Source: Actinomycetota bacterium (GTDB lineage: Bacteria; Actinomycetota; Actinomycetes; Streptosporangiales; Streptosporangiaceae). Taken from it: a DNA stretch of 14,157 nucleotides. The stretch is from contig PMST01000590.1 of the NCBI GenBank assembly GCA_003168295.1, positions 1-14,157 on the forward strand, in the 5' to 3' direction. Both the position numbers and the translations under genes were made by a program. Position 1 is the first letter of the stretch. Every line of letters begins with the position of its first letter. The notes under the pieces were generated by a model. It was not told the DNA's origin and searched no databases. It saw nothing but the letters and a program-made list of their open reading frames with translations. Shown here piece after piece: positions 8,599 through 14,157 of this stretch.

Positions 8599-9872
8599 GT
8601 CGGCCCTATGGCGTCCCGGTACTGTTCGGCGGTCGCCTCGGCCACCGCGGCCCAGGCGAACCGCTCGCGGACCCGCTCGAGCGCGCGGTCGCCGAGCGCG
8701 GCGCGCTCGGCGGGGGAGTCATGGAGGCGTCTGAGCACGGCCGCGAGTTCCTCGTCGTCGCCCGGAGTGACCAGTACGGCTGCGTCGCCTGTCACCTCGG
8801 GCAGGGCACCGGTGCGGCTGGCCACGAGCGGAGTACCCGAGGCCATGTGCTCGACCGCGGGCAGCGAGAACCCTTCGTACAGCGATGGCACGACCGCGAT
8901 CTCGGCGCTGGCCAGCAGCGCGGAGAAGGCCTCGTCGTCGAGTCCGTGGGTGAACGCGATCCGGTCGCCCAGGGACAGCTGGGCGGCCAGCCGCTCGGTG
9001 GCGGCCGCGGGCTTGCCCACGATGACCAGGTGCACGTCCCGGTCCGTGGCGACCTTGCCCACCGCGCGCAGCAGCGTCGCCACCCCCTTGATCGCCGAGT
9101 CGGCACTGGCCACCGCGATGATCCGGCCGGGCACCCGCGCGGCCTCGCGCGGGCGGAACACCCGGGTGTCCACCCCCAGCGGAATGATGCGCACCCGCTC
9201 GGGCGGAACCCGGAAGTCGCGGCAGATGTCGCGCTTGGACGACTCCGACACGGTGATCAGCGGTTCGGCCCCAGAGGCCCCAGAGGCCCCAGAGGCCCCA
9301 GCCGGCCCGGCCAGCCGCCGCGCGACCCTGGCCTGCATCCGGACGAACCCGTACCAGCGCCGCCGGGACAACCGAGTCAGCCAGCCGAACTCGGCCAGGT
9401 CGATGCGCTTATCCACGCTGATCGGATGATGGATGCTGGTCACCAGCGGCAGCCCGAGCCGCCGCACGCCGAGCATCCCGTAGCCGAGCCCCTGGTTGTC
9501 GTGCACCACGTCGAAGTCCGCCGCGCGCCCGGTCAGCACGCGCAGCGCCCGCAGGCTGAAGGTCAGCGGCTCGGGGAAGGCGCCACCCCACATCATGACG
9601 GTCTCGAGCACGTCCGGCCAGCCCCGGTACTCGTCCCAGTGCGGCGTGCGGAACGGATCGTCGTCACGGTACAGGTCCAAGCTGGGGATCTCGCGCAGCA
9701 GCGGGCCGGGATCCAGGTCGGGATACGGCTGACCCGAGAACACCTCTACGTGATGCCCGAGCCCGTGCAACTCCCGGCTCAGGTGGCGCACGTAAACGCC
9801 CTGTCCGCCGCAGTGCGGCTTGCTGCGGTACGACAGCAGGGCGATCCGCAGCGGGCGGTTCAAGATAACCAC
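8592..9872 (-). CDS. Glycosyltransferase family 4 (GT-B fold)
   Basis: The 426-residue protein has the GT-B two-domain layout. The N-terminal acceptor domain has GGQGVYVRHLSRELHGLGH and FDVVHDNQGLGYG, and the C-terminal donor domain begins near ITVSESSKRDI and IIPLGVDTRVF. The retaining GT4 signature E-x7-E is present as E333 and E341 in YEGFSLPAVEHMASGTP. It transfers a sugar from an activated donor, probably a nucleotide sugar, to an unknown acceptor in the cytosol or at the membrane face. A repeated G-A-S linker (192-202) lies just before the donor domain. It is the first gene of a coupled operon with a methyltransferase and a toroid protein. The GTG at 9872 lies close to an AT-rich promoter-like tract with no Shine-Dalgarno, so the mRNA may be leaderless; an in-frame TTG at codon 4 is an alternative start. 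Confidence 0.93.
   Translation of the reverse strand: MVILNRPLRIALLSYRSKPHCGGQGVYVRHLSRELHGLGHHVEVFSGQPYPDLDPGPLLREIPSLDLYRDDDPFRTPHWDEYRGWPDVLETVMMWGGAFPEPLTFSLRALRVLTGRAADFDVVHDNQGLGYGMLGVRRLGLPLVTSIHHPISVDKRIDLAEFGWLTRLSRRRWYGFVRMQARVARRLAGPAGASGASGASGAEPLITVSESSKRDICRDFRVPPERVRIIPLGVDTRVFRPREAARVPGRIIAVASADSAIKGVATLLRAVGKVATDRDVHLVIVGKPAAATERLAAQLSLGDRIAFTHGLDDEAFSALLASAEIAVVPSLYEGFSLPAVEHMASGTPLVASRTGALPEVTGDAAVLVTPGDDEELAAVLRRLHDSPAERAALGDRALERVRERFAWAAVAEATAEQYRDAIGPTC
9271..9300 (-). repeat. 9-bp tandem repeat encoding Gly-Ala-Ser in the glycosyltransferase
   Basis: The unit ccagaggcc is repeated exactly at 9271-9279, 9280-9288 and 9289-9297 and continues into a fourth partial copy. 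On the coding strand it encodes G-A-S three times plus G-A (residues 192-202). Identical copies suggest recent expansion by slippage, and each unit keeps the frame. Confidence 0.8.
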
Positions 9873-9874
9873 GG

Positions 9875-9884
9875 ATTATCTATA
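9875..9884 (-). promoter_or_regulatory. AT-rich promoter-like tract before the glycosyltransferase operon
   Basis: On the minus strand the overlapping hexamers TATAGA (9884-9879) and GATAAT (9880-9875) lie directly upstream of the GTG at 9872. TATAGA ends six bases before the GTG, as expected for a leaderless transcript. The tract is strikingly AT-rich against its surroundings. No clear -35 is seen. Confidence 0.4.
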
Positions 9885-9929
9885 TTCTCTTGTCCCGCCT
9901 GATGTTGCCCTGACCAGCGAGGGTGCCCA

Positions 9930-10130
9930 GTGAGCGACCTGCCGGAGTTGCTGTTCTCATGGGAGAAGCACCTGAGAGCGGAGGGGAAATCGAAGGCCAC
10001 CGTGAAAGCTTACGGGGACGGCATCCGCTCCTACATCAAGTGGTGCGAACACGCCGGCGTCAGCGGCCCGGTGCTCCATCGGGCCGGTCCGATCACGGGG
10101 CCAGTTCGAACCAAGGCCTACTGGCGTTAA
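9930..10130 (+). pseudogene. Truncated tyrosine recombinase/integrase, N-terminal domain only
   Basis: A 66-residue frame starts at GTG 9930 after a good Shine-Dalgarno (gaggg, 9919-9923). Residues 4-45 match the SAM-like core-binding domain of tyrosine recombinases: a W near residue 11, the segment LRAEGKSKATVKAY, and then SYIKWCEHAG. The frame then runs into an unrelated-looking tail and stops at 10128-10130. The catalytic domain with the R-H-R-Y residues is missing, and nothing in the next 90 bp restores it before the amidohydrolase. Family members usually have about 300-400 residues, so this is most likely the remnant of an integrative element. A stand-alone small protein is possible but less likely. 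It is divergent from the glycosyltransferase, 57 bp away. Confidence 0.65.
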
Positions 10131-10206
10131 CCGTGTGCCTGCTGTTAGCCGGGGGCGCATTTTGGGCCGAGACATGGTGTGCGTTACAACGGAGACCTAA
10201 CCACAT

Positions 10207-10214
10207 GGAGGTGG
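10207..10214 (+). promoter_or_regulatory. Shine-Dalgarno deciding the amidohydrolase start
   Basis: The purine-rich ggaggtgg lies seven bases before the GTG at 10222 and supports that start over other in-frame GTG codons. The preceding 10131-10206 stretch carries no recognisable gene. Confidence 0.65.
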
Positions 10215-10221
10215 TGTCCGG

Positions 10222-11511
10222 GTGACGCACAGGTTTCCGGCGCTGATCGCCGCGCCGGCCGCGGCCAGTGGACGGCTCTGGCTGACGGGGGCCCGGCTTT
10301 TCGACGGCACCGGTGCAGCGCTGCGCGAGAGCACGGCCGTCTTGGTGGAGGACGGGATCATCCGCCGGGTCGCGGACGCCCGCGAGCGGTGCCCGGACGG
10401 CGCCCGCTCGGTGGATGTCGGCGGGCGGGTGCTGATGCCGGGGCTGACCGACGCGCACACGCACGCCTCGGGCCGCGTCCCGCATACCGCGAAGGGCGCC
10501 GAGGAGCCGCTGCCGGGCGTCGCGGAGCATTTTCTCCAGGCCGAACTGCGCGACTACCTGCGCTTCGGGGTCACCACCATCCGGGTCTGCGGCTCCCAGG
10601 GCCAGCTGCCGCAGCAGGCCCGGCAGGCCATGCGTTACGGTGCGTTCCGCGGTCCTCGCCTGCTGACCTGCGGGAAGATCGTCTCCGCGACGGCGCCGGG
10701 CGGACGTTTCTACGGTGACATGTACCGCGAGGCCGACGGCCCCGATGACGTCAGGCGGGCCGTCAGGGAGCAGATCCGGGCTGGCGCCGATTTCGTCAAG
10801 GTGATGACGACGGGCGCTCGCTCCAACGAGCTCGAAGATCCTGAGCCGCTCCAGCTCACCGAGCCGGAACTGGCCGTCGTCACCGAGGAGGCGCACCGGC
10901 TGGGCTACCGGGTCGCCGCGCACGCCGAGGGCCTGGACGGCTGCGCGGCCGCGATCAGGCACGGGGTCGACACGATCGAGCACGGCATGTACCTGCACCG
11001 GCGGCCGGACCTGCTCGAGGCCATGGCCGCCGCGGGCCAGGTCCTGGTGCCGACCCTGTCGGGCTACTACTGGATGGCGGGCTTGGGCGAGGCCATCGAC
11101 CGGGCGACGGCTCAGGCCGAACCGGAGATGCCGCCCGTGCTGTCGGAGCTGGCGGAGCGGAACCTGGCCGAAGGCGCGGCCAGCATGCGAGCCGCCCGCC
11201 AGGCAGGGGTCAAGATCGCCCTCGGCAGTGACATGAGCCTGGCCGCCGGCCTGGAGATCCAGCGGATGGTGCATCACGGGCTGACCCCGGCCGAGGTCCT
11301 GGTCGCCGCCACCAGCACTGCGGCGCAGGCGCTCGACCTGGACGAGCACATCGGCACCGTGGCCGACGGCAAGCTCGCCGACCTGATCATCGTCGACGGC
11401 GACCCGCTGGCCGACCCGCAACTGCTCAGTGACCCGGCCCGCATCTGGCTGGTCCTGCAGGCCGGCGTCCCCGTCGCGGGCCAGGCCCTGCTGAACCCGC
11501 CGCCCTGCTGA
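10222..11511 (+). CDS. Metal-dependent amidohydrolase (imidazolonepropionase/Xaa-Pro dipeptidase-like, COG1228 type)
   Basis: The 429-residue protein is full length for the amidohydrolase superfamily. The N-terminal beta-sandwich has LTGARLFDGTG and the return of the sandwich lies near the C-terminus (GTVADGKLADLIIVDGDPL). The metal ligands appear complete: H79 and H81 in DAHTH, the likely carboxylated lysine K193 in DFVKVMTTG, H234 in AAHAEG, H254 in IEHGMYL and D337 in LGSDMSL. That set is typical of the binuclear imidazolonepropionase-related hydrolases that cleave amide bonds of small cyclic or acyl-amino-acid/dipeptide substrates. The substrate is not predictable from the sequence. No signal peptide is visible, so it is probably cytosolic. 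It is monocistronic as far as can be seen, with a remnant integrase upstream and the convergent VIT gene 62 bp downstream. Confidence 0.9.
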   Translation: MTHRFPALIAAPAAASGRLWLTGARLFDGTGAALRESTAVLVEDGIIRRVADARERCPDGARSVDVGGRVLMPGLTDAHTHASGRVPHTAKGAEEPLPGVAEHFLQAELRDYLRFGVTTIRVCGSQGQLPQQARQAMRYGAFRGPRLLTCGKIVSATAPGGRFYGDMYREADGPDDVRRAVREQIRAGADFVKVMTTGARSNELEDPEPLQLTEPELAVVTEEAHRLGYRVAAHAEGLDGCAAAIRHGVDTIEHGMYLHRRPDLLEAMAAAGQVLVPTLSGYYWMAGLGEAIDRATAQAEPEMPPVLSELAERNLAEGAASMRAARQAGVKIALGSDMSLAAGLEIQRMVHHGLTPAEVLVAATSTAAQALDLDEHIGTVADGKLADLIIVDGDPLADPQLLSDPARIWLVLQAGVPVAGQALLNPPPC

Positions 11512-11525
11512 AACCCGCCGCCCTG
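11491..11525. repeat. 17/18-bp tandem duplication spanning the amidohydrolase stop
   Basis: Copy 1 (11491-11507) and copy 2 (11508-11525) differ only by one extra A in copy 2. The TGA stop (11509-11511) forms at the junction, so the duplication may have set the present C-terminus (NPPPC). Confidence 0.75.
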
Positions 11526-11532
11526 ACGGCCG

Positions 11533-11570
11533 GCCAGGTACCGCTGGCGCCCGCCAGGTACCGTCGGCGC
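11533..11570. repeat. 20-bp-period direct repeat before the VIT gene stop
   Basis: Two 18-bp copies (11533-11550 and 11553-11570), each beginning gccaggtaccg, differ only in the order of two bases near the middle. Copy 1 can form a small hairpin, gccag/ctggc with a six-base loop (11533-11548). They occupy most of the 62-bp gap between convergent genes and might help terminate transcription. Confidence 0.65.
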
Positions 11571-11573
11571 AGC

Positions 11574-12302
11574 TCAGCCCACGTGGCCGACGAGGGTCCC
11601 GATCAGGTAGGTAACCCCGGCGGCGGCGGCGCCCAACGCCAGCTGTCGTAGCGCACCCCGCCAGAACGGCCGGTCGGTCAGCCGGGACACAACGCCCCCG
11701 CCCAGCACCGCGGCGACCGCAGCGAGCCCGAGCGCGGCGCCAAGTACCCGGAGTCCCACCAGGTAGGGGAACAGCGGGATCAGGGCGCCGACGGCGAAGG
11801 AGGCGAGGGACGCGCCCGCCGCCACCAGGGGGGACGGCAGGTCGCTGGAGTCGACCCCGAGTTCTTCCATGGTGTGCACGGCCAGCGCCTTCTCCGGGTG
11901 GGCGGAGATCTCCGCGGCCGCCTGCCGGGCGGTGGCCGGACTGACTCCGCGGGCCCGGAGCATGGTCGCCAGCTCGGCCTGCTCGGCGGCGGCGTTGTTC
12001 TCAAGCTCGAGCCGTTCCTTGTCGACCTCGGCGTAGATGAGCTCGTTCTGGGAGGAGACCGACACGTACTCCCCGGCGGCCATCGAGCAGGCGCCCGCGG
12101 CCAGGAGCGCCAGTCCGGTCAGGACGATCGTGTGGGCCGACCCGCCGCCGCCGCCCACCCCGGCGATCAGCGACACGTTCGTCACCAGCCCGTCCATGGC
12201 CCCGAACACGGCGGGGCGCAGCCAGCCGCCGGACACGTCCCGGTGCTGGTGCCCGTGGTCATGGCCGTGCGCCTCGGTCCTGGTCGGGTTCTCAGTCGCC
12301 AT
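11574..12302 (-). CDS. VIT1/CCC1-family iron/manganese transporter
   Basis: From ATG 12302 the product has 242 residues; the minus strand carries GGAGGGG nine bases before it, which favours this start over the TTG at 12320. The family signatures are FGAMDGLVTN (33-42) and AAGEYVSVSSQNE (74-86). The amphipathic segment with E-L-E-N and RARGVSPATARQAAAE corresponds to the metal-binding helices between the second and third membrane spans. Three C-terminal hydrophobic segments follow, giving five in total, as usual. Family members move Fe2+ or Mn2+ out of the cytosol, for detoxification or storage. The N-terminus holds five histidines within nine residues (12-20, HGHDHGHQH), a likely extra metal-binding tail. 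The gene lies 96 bp downstream of an oligopeptide-type binding protein on the same strand, with a hairpin between them. Confidence 0.88.
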   Translation of the reverse strand: MATENPTRTEAHGHDHGHQHRDVSGGWLRPAVFGAMDGLVTNVSLIAGVGGGGGSAHTIVLTGLALLAAGACSMAAGEYVSVSSQNELIYAEVDKERLELENNAAAEQAELATMLRARGVSPATARQAAAEISAHPEKALAVHTMEELGVDSSDLPSPLVAAGASLASFAVGALIPLFPYLVGLRVLGAALGLAAVAAVLGGGVVSRLTDRPFWRGALRQLALGAAAAGVTYLIGTLVGHVG

Positions 12303-12349
12303 CCGGACTGACCCCTCCAACCTTCCCCTCCACGCTGGCGCATACCTGC

Positions 12350-12376
12350 CCGGTGCGCCCAGGGCGGGCGCGCCGG
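12350..12376 (-). terminator. Hairpin between binding-protein and VIT genes
   Basis: A stem of ccgg plus gcgccc (12350-12360) pairs with gggcgc plus ccgg (12366-12376), with one mismatch and a five-base loop. It starts 22 bp after the binding-protein stop and suits a rho-independent-like stop without a U-run, separating the two genes. Confidence 0.5.
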
Positions 12377-12398
12377 ACAGGAAGCCTTTAACCAGAGC

Positions 12399-14102
12399 CT
12401 AGCTCTTGGCCGCGTTGTACAGGAAAAGGTGCCCGATCGCGGTCGGGTAGACACCGGTCACGCCCGTCGCCGTGGCCGTCAGGTAGTTGTAGAAGTAGCC
12501 GAAGATGACCGGCGTCTGGGCCAGCAGCAGCGTCTCGATCTGCCCGGCGATGCTGCGCTGGGTGGACAGGTCGGAGGCGGCGACGTACTGCGCGGCCAGC
12601 TTGTCGTACTGGGCGTTGTTGAAATGAGCCGCGTTCCACGGGCCGGTGCCCGTCTTGGCGTTGGTGGTCTCGAGCGCGGCGGTCAGGAATGCGTTCGGCA
12701 CGCTGCGGTGCCCGTAGTCGACCAGGCTCATGGTAGCGTCCAGCCAGTCGGACTGGCCGAACGTGGCCTTGCCGTAGTACGCGGACGAGCTCTCCACCTT
12801 CAGGCTGATCTTCACGCCGATCTGCGCCGCCGACTGCGCCACGATCTGGGCGTAATCCGGAATCTCCAGCAGGTTCTCGGTGATGAGCTGGGTGCTGAAC
12901 CCGGAGCTGTGGCCGGCCGCCGCCAGCAGCGACTTGGCCTGGCTGATGTTCTGCACGCGCTGGGCGATGCTGGTGTCGGTGGACGGGTAGACGGGTGCGA
13001 ACGGGCTGTCGTTGCCGACGTCGGCGTAGCCCTTGAACAGCGCCGTCACGATCGCGCGCCGGTCTAGCGTGAGCGCGATCGCCTGCCGGACCCGGGAGTC
13101 GGTGAACGGCGCCTGGTCGCAGCGCATCGACAGCTCGCGGTGCGCGCTGGACTTCAGCTTGATGATGTTGTAGCTGCCGGTGAGCAGTTCCTGGGCCCCG
13201 GACACGGAGAACTGCCCGACAACGTCGATCGTGCTGCCGGTTAGCGCGAGGATCATCGGGTTCTGGGTGTCGTAGAACGTGAACTGGGTCTGCGACGGCA
13301 GCGCCTTGGTGCCCCAGTACGACTCATTGCGGGTGAACGTGGCGCCCGACTTCGGCGTGTAGGAGCCGAGCACGAACGGCCCGGTGCCGATGAACGTGCT
13401 CTGCCAGCTGGCCGGGTTGTAGCCCTTCGGGATGATGATCATGTTGTAGTTGTCGGAGGAGGTCAGGTACGGGAAGTTCCCGTTCGCGGCCTCCAGGTGG
13501 AAGGCGACCGTGTAGTCGTCGACCTTGACCACGCCGGACGCGGTGAGCACCCCGCCCAGCACGGACAGCGCGTTCGACCCGTTCTTGGGGTTGGCGTGCA
13601 GCTGGTAGGTGTAGACGACGTCGTCGGCGGTCAGCGCGGCGCCGTTGTGGAACTTGACCCCCTGGCGGATCTTGAACGTCCAGACGTCGGCGGTGGCGTT
13701 CGGCGTCCAGCTGGTGGCCAGCACCGGCTGCAGGGTCAGGGTCTGGGTGGACAGGGTCAGGTACTCGCCGGTCTGCGCGAGCATGTCAAGCCCGCCCTGG
13801 TCGGCGACGGTCACCGGGTTGATGGCCGCGGTCGGCGTGGTGATGCCGGCCTTGATCACCGCGCCAGGCGCTCCGGTCGCGGTCGACGAGGATGACGTGC
13901 CGGACTTCGCCGAGGTCGACGAGCTGCTGCCGCAGGCCGCGAGGACCGAACCGAGGACCGGCACCGAGATGCCGACGACGCTGGCGCGGCGGATGAAGTC
14001 CCGGCGGGACAGCCGCCCCGCGGCGAACTCGTCGATGATGTGGTTAGCGATATCACCCTGGTCCTGGCGGATACGCCCGAGCCGGCGGTGGTCGATATTC
14101 AT
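12399..14102 (-). CDS. ABC transporter substrate-binding lipoprotein, family 5 (peptide/nickel type), Tat-exported
   Basis: The 567-residue protein begins with a long n-region, the twin-arginine motif SRRDFIRR (32-39), a hydrophobic stretch and a lipobox LAAC with C57. Export by Tat and lipid attachment to the membrane surface are expected. A Ser/Thr/Gly-rich linker (58-80) precedes the solute-binding family-5 domain, which shows the hallmark WTFKIRQGVKFHNG then LTADDVVY (141-164) and later TGPFVLGSYTP, RQAIALTLDRRAIV and YDKLAAQY segments. The family delivers oligopeptides, nickel chelates or sugars to a permease; the ligand is unknown. ATG 14102 has a good Shine-Dalgarno (GGGAGG, 14114-14109). 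No permease or ATPase gene follows on this strand; the next gene is the VIT transporter. Any partners must lie upstream of the window edge or elsewhere. Confidence 0.94.
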   Translation of the reverse strand: MNIDHRRLGRIRQDQGDIANHIIDEFAAGRLSRRDFIRRASVVGISVPVLGSVLAACGSSSSTSAKSGTSSSSTATGAPGAVIKAGITTPTAAINPVTVADQGGLDMLAQTGEYLTLSTQTLTLQPVLATSWTPNATADVWTFKIRQGVKFHNGAALTADDVVYTYQLHANPKNGSNALSVLGGVLTASGVVKVDDYTVAFHLEAANGNFPYLTSSDNYNMIIIPKGYNPASWQSTFIGTGPFVLGSYTPKSGATFTRNESYWGTKALPSQTQFTFYDTQNPMILALTGSTIDVVGQFSVSGAQELLTGSYNIIKLKSSAHRELSMRCDQAPFTDSRVRQAIALTLDRRAIVTALFKGYADVGNDSPFAPVYPSTDTSIAQRVQNISQAKSLLAAAGHSSGFSTQLITENLLEIPDYAQIVAQSAAQIGVKISLKVESSSAYYGKATFGQSDWLDATMSLVDYGHRSVPNAFLTAALETTNAKTGTGPWNAAHFNNAQYDKLAAQYVAASDLSTQRSIAGQIETLLLAQTPVIFGYFYNYLTATATGVTGVYPTAIGHLFLYNAAKS

Positions 14103-14123
14103 TGGGAGCCTCCCTGAGATGGG

Positions 14124-14150
14124 GCGGATTCTTTGCGCTGGATAATCCGC
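14124..14150. promoter_or_regulatory. 27-bp inverted repeat upstream of the binding-protein gene
   Basis: Perfect seven-base arms gcggatt (14124-14130) and aatccgc (14144-14150) are separated by 13 bases, with centres 20 bp apart, about two DNA turns. It begins 22 bp before the ATG and includes an AT-rich centre-right part (ggataat) that may belong to a promoter. It could be a repressor operator. A 5'-leader hairpin is the alternative. Confidence 0.4.
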
Positions 14151-14157
14151 AGCTCGG

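Noticed and set aside
8463..9902. Long plus-strand open frame (479 codons) across the glycosyltransferase and methyltransferase genes
   Set aside because: It is rich in Arg, Gly, Pro and His with no motif, and it is a shadow of two well-supported genes on the other strand.
10098..10120. tRNA T-loop-like gttcgaac, considered as an attachment site near the integrase fragment
   Set aside because: The flanking bases do not form a five-base-pair T stem on either strand and no acceptor or anticodon arms are present.
10093..11421. Long antisense open frame (442 codons) opposite the amidohydrolase
   Set aside because: It lies opposite a gene with complete metal-ligand motifs, has no recognisable domain and is expected in very GC-rich DNA where stops are rare.

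Overview
The window is very GC-rich, with GTG and TTG starts, little intergenic space and gene families typical of Actinomycetota: a DesK/NarL-type two-component pair, a DapC-like aminotransferase, and a Tat plus lipobox substrate-binding protein. It most likely comes from the chromosome of a filamentous or soil actinobacterium. The sequence alone does not fix the genus.

Layout. (1) 3-1565 (+): 3' part of a beta-propeller-like protein with eight Asp-box-like motifs; its 5' end lies outside the window. (2) 1594-3625: a divergent pair, a nitrilase-superfamily amidase (-) and a class I PLP aminotransferase (+), with only 40 bp between them. This resembles a transaminase/omega-amidase partnership. 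(3) 3758-6715 (+): a probable operon of sensor histidine kinase, LuxR-type response regulator and a Methyltransf_24-type methyltransferase. (4) 9872-6819 (-): a tightly overlapping three-gene operon in the order family-4 glycosyltransferase, class I methyltransferase, alpha/alpha-toroid (prenyltransferase/squalene-cyclase-fold) protein. It converges on region 3 across a strong hairpin. (5) 9930-10130 (+): an isolated N-terminal fragment of a tyrosine recombinase. (6) 10222-11511 (+): a complete metal-dependent amidohydrolase. (7) 12302-11574 (-): a VIT1/CCC1-type Fe/Mn transporter with a His-rich N-terminus. (8) 14102-12399 (-): a family-5 ABC substrate-binding lipoprotein with a Tat signal, preceded by a 27-bp inverted repeat.

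The best candidate for an undescribed system is the glycosyltransferase, methyltransferase and toroid operon, possibly with the second methyltransferase that converges on it and is co-oriented with the two-component pair. Together these look like enzymes that build and decorate a glycosylated small molecule or lipid, but no substrate can be read from the sequence. The integrase remnant beside the operon suggests past mobile-element activity. Short tandem duplications recur at gene ends and inside genes (1554-1585, 5990-6034, 9271-9300, 11491-11570). I see no tRNA, rRNA, CRISPR array or intact insertion sequence.
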